In this document: piece after piece, positions 1 to 10,000 of the stretch
How the letters are laid out: every line of letters begins with the position of its first letter
Position numbering within the stretch: the stretch's first letter is position 1
NCBI GenBank assembly: GCA_964460035.1
Contig: CAYWPG010000011.1
Span: 33,157 to 97,156 of the forward strand
Reading direction: 5' to 3'
Length of the DNA stretch: 64,000 nt
DNA from: CAYWPG01 sp964460035
GTDB taxonomy: Bacteria > Pseudomonadota > Gammaproteobacteria > Nitrococcales > AK92
The notes under the pieces: generated by a model
What the model saw: the letters and a program-made list of their open reading frames with translations, nothing else
Databases searched by the model: none
What the model was told of the DNA's origin: nothing
Position numbers and translations under genes: made by a program

Positions 1-692
1 AGCAGATGGCCCGTCCCCGTGACGCTGAACACGTGCCAGCTCTGGGCGTCGATGTACTGCCTGTCGCCTACCACCAGCCCGATGAGCAAGCCTGCATAGC
101 GTGGATCGTCGACTTGCTCCAGAATTCTGCTCCCTATCGCGCTGCGCAGCCGCGCCAGATTCCACCGCTGCCCCAGCCGCTCGGCATCGCCCGGCAGGAC
201 AGTTCCCGCCGCGTGTATCCTGTACAGGTACCGCCACCGCTGCTCATCGTACTCGGGAGTCGGCGGGGTCGAAGCCCGCAGCCGCACGCGCAATCGCCAG
301 ATCTCTCCGGCCTCTACTCGCGGATAACGCCCGTACCAATGGAGCAGGATGCGTTCGGGCCAGGCAGCTCCAGGCAAGGGCTGCTCAACGGCATGCACCT
401 TGAACACGAAACGCACCCTTCTCATATCTTCCTCTGGAATGGAGACCACCTGTCCCGTCATCGCCAGCTCTGTGCCTTCCAGATCGTCAGCGCGGTGGTT
501 TAGCGCCATATGGGCATAAACGGCGGCCCAGAGTAGGCCGATGGCGAAAGCGCCGACGGCGCGTGCCGGTTGGCCGAAAAGTACGAGTAGCGCGGCGGGC
601 GCCGCCAATGCGAGCGTAAGAACAGACGGCAGTGTCGGCGCAAATTGAAACGCAACGACTCCAGCCGCGAACAGCAGTAACGTGCTCTGCAT
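1..692 (-). CDS. comEC: ComEC/Rec2 DNA-uptake channel protein, N-terminal part
   Basis: The reading frame starts at ATG 690-692 and runs off the left edge, so only about 230 residues are present. A ribosome binding site (AAGGGG) lies just upstream. The first 65 residues are hydrophobic transmembrane segments. A soluble OB-fold-like domain follows (about 70-165), and then the family hallmark GLLIGLVVGDRQ and TGTGHLL at the window edge, where the membrane competence domain begins. ComEC carries single-stranded DNA across the inner membrane during natural transformation. The gene is divergent from the DUF2062 gene. In pseudomonads, as I recall, comEC also sits beside DUF2062 and the lol genes, which supports the call. 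Confidence 0.9.
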   Translation of the reverse strand, partial: MQSTLLLFAAGVVAFQFAPTLPSVLTLALAAPAALLVLFGQPARAVGAFAIGLLWAAVYAHMALNHRADDLEGTELAMTGQVVSIPEEDMRRVRFVFKVHAVEQPLPGAAWPERILLHWYGRYPRVEAGEIWRLRVRLRASTPPTPEYDEQRWRYLYRIHAAGTVLPGDAERLGQRWNLARLRSAIGSRILEQVDDPRYAGLLIGLVVGDRQYIDAQSWHVFSVTGTGHL

Positions 693-804
693 CCCCTTCC
701 CTGGCTGGCAGGCCCACCGTCGAGCAACGAAACGGACGGCGCCCCCCCTACCTTATTCGTCTAGAATTCGATACCCTACCCGCGCCCCAGCGCTGGGAAT
801 TCGT

Positions 805-1398
805 ATGCCACGCAAATTTCTGAAACGTTATCTGCCCGATCCCGCAGAGTTGCGCAAACGCCGCGGTTTGCGTTTTCTGGGAAAAGTGCTGGACGACCCT
901 TTCCTGCTACACCTGAACCGTCGTTCAGTCGCTGGGGGCACAGCCCTGGGTGTTTTTGTCGCGCTGATCCCGCTGCCGTTCCAAATGATCATAGCCGCTG
1001 CCCTGGCTATGTGGTTGCGGGTGAATCTGCTAATCGCGGTGGTTGCGGTTTGGATCACCAACCCGTTGACAATGCCGCCCGTCTTGTTCTTTTGCTACCG
1101 GCTAGGCATGCGGCTGATGGGGCGGCCGGTGCGCGACCATCAGTTTACTCCCAGTCTGGAGTGGTTCTGGTCGGAGCTGGCCTTTATTTGGAAGCCCTTG
1201 TATCTGGGCTCGTTCGTAGTGGCAATCGTCGCCGCTGCCGCAAGCTTCTTGGCCGTGCGCCTGTTGTGGCGCATCCACATCATACGCGCCCACAGACGGC
1301 GGCGCGTCCGAGCCCGGCTGCGCAAGCCATCGAAACCCGCATCCGACGAGTTCGTGGCTTCGCCCACGGCCGAGTCGGACGTAAAGAAGAAACTATAA
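805..1398 (+). CDS. DUF2062 family inner-membrane protein
   Basis: This 197-residue protein begins MPRKFLKRYLPD, the usual start of DUF2062 proteins, so ATG 805 is preferred over upstream starts near 682 that would overlap comEC. It has a basic N-terminus, then hydrophobic segments around residues 45-95 including the family-typical VWITNPLTMPP, another near 130-155, and a basic C-terminal tail. The molecular function is unknown. Its stop codon overlaps the stop of the convergent lolD by six bases. The promoter probably lies in the 112-bp gap shared with comEC, where TAGAAT at 762-767 could serve as a -10 element. Confidence 0.85.
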   Translation: MPRKFLKRYLPDPAELRKRRGLRFLGKVLDDPFLLHLNRRSVAGGTALGVFVALIPLPFQMIIAAALAMWLRVNLLIAVVAVWITNPLTMPPVLFFCYRLGMRLMGRPVRDHQFTPSLEWFWSELAFIWKPLYLGSFVVAIVAAAASFLAVRLLWRIHIIRAHRRRRVRARLRKPSKPASDEFVASPTAESDVKKKL

Positions 1399-2121
1399 GT
1401 CTCGAGCGGCCTTGAGCCTGCCGTCCTCCAGCACCAGAACGCGATCCATTCTCTTCGCCAGGGTCATGTCGTGAGTCACCATGACCACGCTGGTGGCGAA
1501 TGCGCGGTTGAGGTCTCGCATAAGCTCGAACACCCGTTCCGCGGTCTGCCGATCTAGATTGCCGGTGGGTTCATCGGCAAGAATGCACTTGGGGTTCGTT
1601 ACCAGCGCCCGAGCTATTGCCACACGCTGGCGCTCGCCGCCCGACAGCTCCGAAGGCTTGTGCGCGAACCGCTGCTTTAGCCCGACCCGGTCCAGCATGT
1701 TCAGCGCCGCCCCCCTGGCGCTCTGCGGCGACTGGCCCCGGATCAACAGCGGCATGGCGACATTCTCCAGCGCCGTAAACTCCGGTAGCAAGTGATGGAA
1801 CTGGTACACGAACCCCAGCGCGCGGTTACGCAACAAGCCTCGCTCGCGCTCCCCCAGGAGGTGTATCTCGTGCCCGTCTATCCACACTTCCCCTGCCACG
1901 GGCCGTTCCAGACCGCCCAGCAAATGCAGCAACGTGCTCTTGCCCGAGCCCGAACGGCCGACGATAGCGACTTGTTCACCGGCGCGCACCCTCAGGTCGA
2001 CCCCTGCCAGCACGTCAACGCGCAGCGGCCCTTCGACAAACCGCATCTGCAGCCCCGCGCAGCGAACAACGTCGGAGGCCGCCGTTGAGCTGGACTTGTT
2101 CATTGCAACCGACCTACTCAT
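1393..2121 (-). CDS. lolD: Lipoprotein-releasing ABC transporter, ATP-binding subunit LolD
   Basis: LolD powers release of outer-membrane lipoproteins from the inner membrane to LolA, together with LolC/LolE. The 242-residue sequence has a Walker A motif (GRSGSGKS, about 55-62), the ABC signature LSGGE (159-163), Walker B ending LADEP (about 181-185) and an H-loop in VMVTHD. ATG 2121 is chosen because GGAGG lies eight bases upstream. A second Met at residue 7 has no such site. The start overlaps the end of lolC by eight bases, so the two genes are very likely translationally coupled. Confidence 0.95.
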   Translation of the reverse strand: MSRSVAMNKSSSTAASDVVRCAGLQMRFVEGPLRVDVLAGVDLRVRAGEQVAIVGRSGSGKSTLLHLLGGLERPVAGEVWIDGHEIHLLGERERGLLRNRALGFVYQFHHLLPEFTALENVAMPLLIRGQSPQSARGAALNMLDRVGLKQRFAHKPSELSGGERQRVAIARALVTNPKCILADEPTGNLDRQTAERVFELMRDLNRAFATSVVMVTHDMTLAKRMDRVLVLEDGRLKAARDL

Positions 2122-3361
2122 AGCGCAGTGCCTCCGCCGGCGCCGTGCGCGATGCTCGCCAGGCCGGATACAGAGTCGCTACCAACGACAAGATCAGGGC
2201 TACGACCGTGATCCGACTTACATCGCTCCAGCGCAGCTCCGAGGGCAGCTCGCTGATGTGATAGACGTCGGCCGGAAGGAACTGGATGCCGAAAAAGCTC
2301 TCGATAGCCGGCACCAAAGTATCGACGTTAAGCGCCAAAGCGATACCGCCGGCTACTCCCAGCAATGTACCGGTCACACCGATCACCGTACCTTGCACGA
2401 TAAATATGCCCATCACACTGCCGGGGCTGATGCCCAGGGTGCGAAGAATGGCGATATCGGCTTGCTTGTCGGTAACGACCATCACCAGTGTGGAAACGAT
2501 ATTGAACGCTGCCACGGCCACGATCAGCGTGAGAATGATGAACATCACCATTTTCTCGGTACGCACTGCCTGGAAGAAGTTGAAGTGCTGCATGGTCCAG
2601 TCTCGCACCCGGTATACGCCGCTAAGATCCTGCGCAACCTCGTGTGCCAGCCAAGGAGCGGCCATCAGATCGTCGAACCGCAGCCGCACCCCGCTCACCT
2701 CCTCGCCAGTGCGGAACAGCCGCGCCGCATCCTCCATGTGCACCATGGCCAGCGTGCGATCGAACTCGTACATACCGACACTGACGATACCCGCCACAGT
2801 GAAGCGGCGGATCCGCGGCATTACCCCGGCAACGCTGACTCGTGCTTCCGGGCTGACCACCGTGATTACATCGCCAGGCTCCACACGGAGCTGCGTGGCC
2901 AGTTCGATCCCGAGCACGATGTTGAACTGGCCACTGACCAAAGCATCCATACTCCCGCTCACGAACCGATCGGGCACCTCCGACACCTGCCCTTCCAGCT
3001 CCGGCAGCACGCCACGGATCAGCCCGCCGCTGACGCGCCCGCCGTGCGTCAGCATGACTTCGCCGGTCACGAACGGCGCAGCCCCCAGTACCCGCGGATG
3101 CTCCAGCGCCCGGCTCACTACGCGAGGCCAGTCGCGTACGTACCCGGCAGGGCCGGTTACCGTGGCATGCGACACCATGCTCAGAATGCGCTCACGCACC
3201 TGGGTTTCGAAACCGTTCATCACCGACAGCACAGTGATCAGCGCGGTCACCCCAAGGGCTATGCCCGCTATGGATATCGCCGAGATGAAAGACACGAAAT
3301 GGTTGCGTCGCTTGGAGCGCGTATAGCGCAGGCCGATAAAGAGCTCTATAGGTTTGAACAT
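2114..3361 (-). CDS. lolC: Lipoprotein-releasing ABC transporter permease LolC/LolE
   Basis: This 415-residue protein has the LolC/E layout: a first transmembrane helix near residues 20-50 (SFISAISIAGIALGVTALI), a large periplasmic MacB-type domain (about 50-270), and three C-terminal helices of the FtsX fold, ending PAWRASRTAPAEALRYE, which is typical of the family. It forms the membrane part of the Lol exporter. Only one permease gene is seen here with lolD. Whether a second permease exists elsewhere, or this one acts as a homodimer, cannot be judged from the window. Confidence 0.93.
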   Translation of the reverse strand: MFKPIELFIGLRYTRSKRRNHFVSFISAISIAGIALGVTALITVLSVMNGFETQVRERILSMVSHATVTGPAGYVRDWPRVVSRALEHPRVLGAAPFVTGEVMLTHGGRVSGGLIRGVLPELEGQVSEVPDRFVSGSMDALVSGQFNIVLGIELATQLRVEPGDVITVVSPEARVSVAGVMPRIRRFTVAGIVSVGMYEFDRTLAMVHMEDAARLFRTGEEVSGVRLRFDDLMAAPWLAHEVAQDLSGVYRVRDWTMQHFNFFQAVRTEKMVMFIILTLIVAVAAFNIVSTLVMVVTDKQADIAILRTLGISPGSVMGIFIVQGTVIGVTGTLLGVAGGIALALNVDTLVPAIESFFGIQFLPADVYHISELPSELRWSDVSRITVVALILSLVATLYPAWRASRTAPAEALRYE

Positions 3362-3551
3362 GATCTGGGTACAGCGATCCTTATGGCGGGACGAGCGCGA
3401 CGTGCCAAGCCTAGCGGAAATCGGCGTCCAATGACACTACAGCGCGCTCGATACGACCGCTGCGTAGACCCGTCTCCTGGGCAGGCATCGCGTTTTCATC
3501 ATGCACCGCCAATGCTATATTGAATGCGTGTCCGACATGGAGCAGGAATGG

Positions 3552-3833
3552 ATGAGAGGATTCTCGCGCGCACTCGCCTTGACGGCACTGTTAGTGGCAC
3601 CTATCGGTCATGCCGACATCCTTTTGATCCAGGCGATCGAGCGCGACCAGCAGTTGCAACAAGAACGTCCGCGGCGGGGCTCTAGCATGGAGGCGGTCGG
3701 ACGCAGCTTCGGCACTCCGGAGCAAGTACTTCCCGCTGTTGGGGAACCTCCGATCACGCGCTGGGTCTATCCCGATTTCACTGTCGTGTTCGAGCACGAC
3801 AAAGTGATTCACACCGTTACCCGTCGTCAATAA
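3552..3833 (+). CDS. Small exported protein of unknown function
   Basis: The protein is 93 residues from ATG 3552 and has a clear signal peptide (MRGFSRALALTALLVAPIGHA followed by DILL). Purine-rich AGGA lies a few bases upstream. Longer in-frame starts at 3501 and 3537 would only add residues before the signal peptide. The mature part has a conserved-looking segment RRGSSMEAVGRSFGTPEQVLPAVG ahead of ITRWVYPDFTVVFEHDKVIHTV. This resembles small periplasmic proteins with a BamE/SmpA-like flavour, where a G-TP-V segment precedes a beta-strand-rich WxY...F element. The function is unknown. It ends ten bases before the agmatine deiminase gene and may share its transcript. Confidence 0.75.
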   Translation: MRGFSRALALTALLVAPIGHADILLIQAIERDQQLQQERPRRGSSMEAVGRSFGTPEQVLPAVGEPPITRWVYPDFTVVFEHDKVIHTVTRRQ

Positions 3834-3842
3834 TCGAACTCT

Positions 3843-4937
3843 ATGCTGAATCCTTTGCGTACGCGGGCGCGCGTCCGTCTGCCCGCCGAATGGGAGCGCC
3901 AGGCCGGCGTCATGCTCACCTGGCCCCATGCCGGCGGCGACTGGGGCGATAGCCTGGAGGCAGCACATGCCGACTTTGTCGCATTGGCTGCCAACATCGC
4001 TCGCTTCCAGCCCCTAGTCATCGCATGTGCCGATCAGGCACTGGCCGAGCACATCGAAACCGATCTCAAGGGCGTGGGCATCGAACGCGGGCAGTTTGCG
4101 TTGGTCATCTGCCCGTCCAACGACGTGTGGGCGCGTGACCACGGCCCTTTGACCGTTTACAAGGAAGAACAGGGCCGGCCCCTGCTGCTGGATTTCGGAT
4201 TCAACGGCTGGGGTGGCAAGTACGCTCACGATCTGGACGATCAGGTGACGCGCCGCTTGCATGCCGCCGGTGTCTTCGGCAGCGTGGGGTATCGTCGTAT
4301 CGACTGGATTCTCGAAGGTGGCAGCATAGACACCGATGGCCAAGGTACCGTCCTGACCACGGCCAGCTGCGTGCTCACCGCCACTCGCAATCCCGGCATC
4401 ACCCGCGCACAGGTCGAGTTGCAGTTCCAACAGCAGCTGGGCGCCGAGCGTACGCTATGGCTGGAGCACGGCGAACTCGAAGGCGATGACACCGATGGGC
4501 ACGTCGACATGCTCGCTCGGTTTGCGGATGCTCGCACCATCGTCTATCAGGCTTGCGACGATACCGGCGATGCGCATCACGCGCCGCTGGCACGCATGCG
4601 GGCCGAACTGGAGAGCCTTCGCACGCCCGAAGGCGAACCCTACCGGCTGCTGCCCCTGCCCTGGCCTCGTGCCAGGCACGCTCCTGACGGCCACCGCTTG
4701 CCGCTGAGCTATGCCAACTTTCTGATCATCAACGACGCCGTTCTGGTTCCACAGTACCAGGACGCTGCGGACACCGCCGCGCTGGACGTGTTGCGCGAGG
4801 CATTCCCCGATCGCGAGGTCATCGGTACGCCTGCCTTGGCGCTGATCGGCCAGCATGGCAGCGTGCATTGCGTAACCATGCAGATCCCTTGGGGAGTTGC
4901 GCTGCCCGCCCTGGGACAGACGGTCGTAGCGGCGTAG
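3843..4937 (+). CDS. aguA: Agmatine deiminase
   Basis: The enzyme hydrolyses agmatine to N-carbamoylputrescine and ammonia, the first step of the arginine-decarboxylase route to putrescine. The 364 residues form the Porphyromonas-type peptidyl-arginine deiminase fold. Visible signatures are AGVMLTWPH near the start, NDVWARDHGP (substrate Asp region), the GGSID segment, GDDTDGHVD with the catalytic His, and GQHGSVHC with the nucleophilic Cys at about residue 343. It is followed 40 bp later by N-carbamoylputrescine amidase, so the two-step pathway is complete in one operon. Confidence 0.95.
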   Translation: MLNPLRTRARVRLPAEWERQAGVMLTWPHAGGDWGDSLEAAHADFVALAANIARFQPLVIACADQALAEHIETDLKGVGIERGQFALVICPSNDVWARDHGPLTVYKEEQGRPLLLDFGFNGWGGKYAHDLDDQVTRRLHAAGVFGSVGYRRIDWILEGGSIDTDGQGTVLTTASCVLTATRNPGITRAQVELQFQQQLGAERTLWLEHGELEGDDTDGHVDMLARFADARTIVYQACDDTGDAHHAPLARMRAELESLRTPEGEPYRLLPLPWPRARHAPDGHRLPLSYANFLIINDAVLVPQYQDAADTAALDVLREAFPDREVIGTPALALIGQHGSVHCVTMQIPWGVALPALGQTVVAA

Positions 4938-4977
4938 AATACGCACCCTTGCGAACAATTCACCAGGAGATCGCCCC

Positions 4978-5865
4978 ATGAACGACATTCTCCGTGTCGG
5001 TTTGGTTCAACATGCCTGCGGCGACGATCTACACGCCAATCTCGAACGCAGCCTCGCCGGAATCGCCGAAGCGGCACGCGAGGGCGCTAAACTGGTGATG
5101 CTGCAAGAGCTGCATCGCAGCCGCTACTTCTGCCAGCAAGAACACCCCGACTTGTTCGATCTTGCCGAACCCATTCCCGGGCCCAGCACCGAGGTGCTGG
5201 CGGCGGCGGCGCGAGAGCATGGCGTGGTAGTCGTCGGTTCTCTGTTCGAGCGGCGGGCACCCGGCCTGTATCACAACACGGCAGTGGTATTGGATGCCGA
5301 CGGCCGGCTCGCCGGGCGCTACCGGAAGATGCATATTCCCGACGATCCGGGCTTCTACGAGAAGTTCTACTTCACCCCTGGCGATCTAGGCTTTCAGCCG
5401 ATAGAGACTTCCGTGGGCCGCCTCGGCTTGCTGGTGTGCTGGGATCAATGGTTTCCGGAAGCGGCGCGCCTAATGGCGCTGGCCGGTGCGGAGCTGCTGC
5501 TCTACCCCACCGCCATTGGCTGGGATCCCAGGGATGACGAGGCCGAGCGCGAGCGCCAACGCGACGCCTGGATCACCGTTCAACGCGGTCATGCCATTGC
5601 CAATGGCCTGCCGGTGCTGGCCTGCAACCGTACGGGTTACGAGCCCGATCCCACCGGCGCCACCGAAGGCATCGATTTCTGGGGCAGCAGTTTCGTGGCG
5701 GGTCCGCAAGGCGAGTTCCTGGCGTTGGCCGCCACCGACCGTGAGCAAGTACTGATCGCCGATATCGATCGCAGCCGCAGCGAAACGGTACGACGGATTT
5801 GGCCGTTCCTGCGCGATCGGCGCATCGGCGACTACGACGAACTGCTACGCCTCTATCGCGATTAG
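4978..5865 (+). CDS. aguB: N-carbamoylputrescine amidase
   Basis: This nitrilase-superfamily amidohydrolase converts N-carbamoylputrescine to putrescine, CO2 and ammonia. Its 295 residues carry the Glu-Lys-Cys triad: Glu44 in MLQELHRSRYF, Lys117 in RYRKMHIPDDPGFYEKFYF, and Cys154 in LLVCWDQWFPEAARLMALAG. The segment after the Lys is characteristic of AguB rather than of other nitrilases. ATG 4978 is preceded by AGGAGA. It lies between agmatine deiminase and a DAHP synthase-like gene, with 12 bp to the latter. Confidence 0.95.
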   Translation: MNDILRVGLVQHACGDDLHANLERSLAGIAEAAREGAKLVMLQELHRSRYFCQQEHPDLFDLAEPIPGPSTEVLAAAAREHGVVVVGSLFERRAPGLYHNTAVVLDADGRLAGRYRKMHIPDDPGFYEKFYFTPGDLGFQPIETSVGRLGLLVCWDQWFPEAARLMALAGAELLLYPTAIGWDPRDDEAERERQRDAWITVQRGHAIANGLPVLACNRTGYEPDPTGATEGIDFWGSSFVAGPQGEFLALAATDREQVLIADIDRSRSETVRRIWPFLRDRRIGDYDELLRLYRD

Positions 5866-5877
5866 GGAACCAACGCC

Positions 5878-7020
5878 ATGATCCTCATCCTCGCTCCGGA
5901 CACCGATACCAACAGTGCCGACTACCAGCAGCTGATGGCCCACCTGGGCCAGTTGCCCGGGGTCTCGGCACGCGTTCACAGCGTCAGCGGCGCGCAGCAG
6001 GTGCTCACTGAGATTTATCTGATCGGCGACACCAGCTCGCTCGACATCGACGACATGGCGGCCCTGCCTTGCGTGGAGCGGGTGGTTCGCGTATCGCAGG
6101 AATACCGCATCCTCGGACGGCACAAAGATCGCACGCGCAGCAGCGTCTTTCACTATAACGGCGTCGAGTTCAGCCAGGACAATCTGAACATCTTCGCCGG
6201 CTTATGCGCGGTCGACACCCGCGAGCACGTCGAGTTGATGATGCGCACCCTGCAGCAGCACGGCCAGGTCTGTACCCGCATGGGCGCGTACAAGCCGCGC
6301 ACCAGCCCCTACGCTTTCCAGGGCCATGGCAAGGCTTGCCTGCCGTACGTATTCGAGCTGGCCGGCAAATACGGGATCAGGGTGATCGCGATGGAAGTCA
6401 CGCACGAGAGCCACATAGACGAGATTCGCGAGGCTCTCGCGCAGACGGGCTCGCCTACCGGCGTGATGCTGCAGATCGGCACCCGGAACACGCAAAACTT
6501 CGAACTTCTGAAAGCGGTTGGCCGCCAACAGGAGTTCCCGGTACTGCTCAAGCGCGGCTTCGGCATCACCTTGGAAGAGTCCCTCAACGCGGCCGAGTAT
6601 CTCGCCAGCGAAGGCAACAGCCGGGTGGTATTCGGGCTGCGGGGCATGAAGAGCAATCTGGGCGATCCGCATCGCAACTTCGTAGACTTCGCGCACATCC
6701 CGGTGGTCAAGCGGCTCACGCGCATGCCGGTCTGCATAGACCCCTCCCACTCGGTGGGGCTGCGGGCCGAGGCCCCGGACCACATCCCGGATCTGATGCA
6801 TGCGGCGGCGCAAGGCGTCATCGCGGGAGCGAACATGATCCTAGTGGACTTTCACCCTAATCCTGCACAAGCGCTGGTGGACGGTCCGCAGGCATTGCGC
6901 TTGGAAGAGTTGCCCTGGTTCCTGGACGACATGCAGATCGCAAGGGAAGCCTACGAGCGGCGCCGCGCGCGGGCCGAGAAGCATGTAGCTTCGCAACATC
7001 CGGCCGAATCCGAGCAGTAA
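5878..7020 (+). CDS. DAHP synthase family protein (class I, beta type), divergent
   Basis: The 380 residues match the 3-deoxy-7-phosphoheptulonate synthase family of the Thermotoga/Bacillus type, which joins PEP and erythrose-4-phosphate at the entry of aromatic biosynthesis. An N-terminal regulatory-like domain (about 1-80) precedes the barrel, which shows GAYKPRTSPYAFQG, LQIGTRNTQNFELLK, VLLKRGFG and CIDPSHSVG. Several normally strict positions differ: AGPCSVE is AGLCAVD (the metal-ligand Cys110 is kept), the usual ERG is LRG, and the VEVHP Glu is Asp (LVDFHP). It may be a true but divergent synthase or a paralogue with another substrate. It starts 12 bp after aguB and ends 10 bp before mfd. 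Confidence 0.8.
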   Translation: MILILAPDTDTNSADYQQLMAHLGQLPGVSARVHSVSGAQQVLTEIYLIGDTSSLDIDDMAALPCVERVVRVSQEYRILGRHKDRTRSSVFHYNGVEFSQDNLNIFAGLCAVDTREHVELMMRTLQQHGQVCTRMGAYKPRTSPYAFQGHGKACLPYVFELAGKYGIRVIAMEVTHESHIDEIREALAQTGSPTGVMLQIGTRNTQNFELLKAVGRQQEFPVLLKRGFGITLEESLNAAEYLASEGNSRVVFGLRGMKSNLGDPHRNFVDFAHIPVVKRLTRMPVCIDPSHSVGLRAEAPDHIPDLMHAAAQGVIAGANMILVDFHPNPAQALVDGPQALRLEELPWFLDDMQIAREAYERRRARAEKHVASQHPAESEQ

Positions 7021-7030
7021 CTTGCATCTG

Positions 7031-10000
7031 ATGTCCGACGACAGCTTCATCCTCACGCCGCCGCTACCGCGCAAGCCAGGCGAACGCCTGCATTGGCACG
7101 ACCTGCCCGGAGCCAGCCGCGCGCTGGCTCTGGTCAATGCCGCCCGCCAACACGGCGGACTGGTCCTGGTGGTGGTCGACAGCTCGCAGGCCGCGCAGCA
7201 ACTCAAGACCGAGCTGGAGTTCTTCGCCGGCGGCAACGGCATAGACAGTCTGATCCTCCCGGATTGGGAGACGCTGCCTTACGATGTCTTCTCGCCTCAT
7301 CAGGACATCGTCTCCGAGCGCCTGGCCACCTTGTACGATTTGCCGCAAAGGCGTAGCGGCATTCTCATCGTACCGGTGGCCACCTTACTGCAGCGTCTTC
7401 CCCCGCCGGATTATCTGCTGACCACCGCACTGCTGCTGAAGCGGGGCGACAGCCTGGACCTGGACAGCTTGCGCAGTCGGCTCGAGCGCGCGGGCTACCG
7501 TCATGTTTCCGAAGTCATGGAACATGGCGAATTCGCGGTGCGCGGCTCGCTGATCGACCTCTACCCCATGGGTAGCGAGCTGCCCTATCGCATCGATCTG
7601 TTTGACGACGAAGTCGATTCCATCCGCATCTTCGACCCCGAGACGCAGCTCAGCCGCGATCAGGTCGACGGAATCGACCTGTTGCCGGCCCGGGAATTTC
7701 CCACTGACGAAGCAGGAGTAACTCGGTTTCGCCAAGCCTTCCGGGCCACCTTCGAAGGTGACCCGCAGCGCAGCCTCATATATAGGGAGGTAAGCGCCGG
7801 ACGCATGCCCAACGGCATCGAGTACTATCTGCCACTGTTCTTCGATGCCACAGCCGACCTTTTCGATTATCTGCCCGCTGACACCCTCGCGGTACGCATA
7901 GGCGCGGTAGATATCCAGGCCGAAGCCATGTGGCAGCAGATCGGGAACCGCTACGAGCAACGCCGGCACGATGTGGAGCGGCCGCTGCTGCCTCCGCGCC
8001 TGCTTTATCTGAGCATCGACGAGGTACGGGCGAGGCTCAACCAGTTGCGCCAGATACTGTGCCTCGATCAAGCCTTGCCCGAATCGCCCTCCGCGCGCGA
8101 TATCAGCTTCGCGGTCCAGGCATTGCCTGACCTTCGCCTGGCATCGCAAGCTCAGGTTCCAAGTGAGAAGCTGGAGCGCTTTCTCGCCGAGTTCGATGGT
8201 CGTGTGCTGCTGATCGCCGAAACGGCCGGCCGCCGCGAGGCCTTATTCGAGCGTCTCGCCCGCCGCGGCATACAGCCGCAACTGTTCGAAAGCTGGCAGG
8301 CCTTCTACACCAGCGACGCCGCGCTAGGGCTGGCGGTCGCGCCCATCGAAGGCGGAGCGGTGCTTTCCGCGCCCCCATTGGCGCTGATTCCGGAAACGCA
8401 TCTGTACGGCGAGCGAGTAGTCCAGCAACGTCGCCGCCAACGCGGCTCCAACCGCGACACCGACGCCATCATTCGCGATCTGACCGACCTGCGGCTGGGC
8501 GCGCCCGTGGTCCACGAAGAGCACGGCGTTGGCCGCTATCAAGGGCTGCAGACCCTAGAGGTAGGCGGCGTTCAGACCGAATTCCTGACGCTGCAGTACG
8601 CTAACGACGCCAAGCTCTACGTTCCGGTTTCCTCGCTGCATCTGATATCGCGCTATACCGGTGCCGACGGCGACTCCGCGCCGCTACACCGGCTGGGCAG
8701 CGACCAATGGGAAAAGGCCAAACGTCGCGCGGCCGAGCGCGCTCGCGATGTGGCGGCGGAACTGCTGGACATTTACGCCCGGCGCGAAGCGCGCAAAGGT
8801 CATGCCTATCGCTGGGGCGAAGCCGACTATCAGGCCTTTGCCGCTGCCTTCCCCTTCGAGGAAACGCCAGATCAGGAAAACGCCATCAATGCCGTACTCG
8901 CGGATCTGCGTTCCGAAAGGCCTATGGATCGCGTGGTCTGCGGCGATGTGGGCTTCGGCAAGACCGAAGTGGCGATGCGCGCCGCCTTCGTGGGGGTGCA
9001 AGCCGGCCGTCAGGTGGCGGTCATGGTGCCCACCACGCTACTCGCCCAGCAGCATTACCAGAATTTCCGCGACCGCTTCGCCGACTGGCCGGTGCGTATA
9101 GAGGTGCTGTCGCGTTTTCGCGGCGCGAAGGAGCAGGACAAGATTCTGGAGGATCTGGCCGCCGGCAAGGTAGACATTGTCGTCGGCACTCACAAGTTGC
9201 TCCAACCCAATGTCAGGTTCAAGAACCTGGGGCTGGTCATCATCGACGAGGAACACCGCTTTGGCGTGCGGCAAAAGGAGCGCTTCAAGAGCCTGCGCAG
9301 CAACGTCGACGTGTTGACGCTCACGGCCACCCCGATCCCGCGTACCCTGAATCTCGCACTCGCCGGCCTGCGCGATCTCTCGATCATCGCAACGCCCCCG
9401 GCGCGCCGCCTGGCCGTTAAGACCTTCGTCAACGAGTGGAACGATGCGCTGGTTCAGGAAGCCTGCCAACGCGAGCTCAAGCGTGGCGGCCAGGTGTACT
9501 TCCTGCACAACGACGTCGAGTCCATAGAGCGCGTCGCCCGGCAGCTCGAAGCCCTGGTGCCGGATGCACGTATCCGCATCGCCCATGGCCAGATGCGCGA
9601 GCGCGAGCTCGAACAGGTAATGCTGGATTTCTACCACCAGCGTTTCAACATCCTGGTCTGCACCACCATCATCGAAAGCGGCATCGACGTTCCTACGGCC
9701 AACACCATCATCATCAACCGGGCCGATCGTCTCGGACTCTCGCAACTGCACCAGTTACGGGGCCGTGTGGGCCGCTCGCACCATCGCGCCTACGCCTACC
9801 TGATCGCGCCGCCCAAGCATGCGCTAACGCCGGAAGCGGCAAAGCGCCTGGAGGCGATTTCCTCGCTGGAAGACCTGGGCGTGGGTTTCGCTCTGGCCAG
9901 CCACGACTTGGAAATCCGCGGCGCTGGCGAGTTGCTGGGCGAAGAGCAGAGCGGACAGATTCAGGAAATCGGCTTCAATCTCTACTCCGAACTGCTCGAG

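Noticed and set aside
1934..3523. Long open frame of 529 codons on the plus strand across lolD/lolC
   Set aside because: It is antisense to two clearly recognised genes and has a composition (many His, Gln, Arg) typical of a shadow frame in GC-rich DNA.
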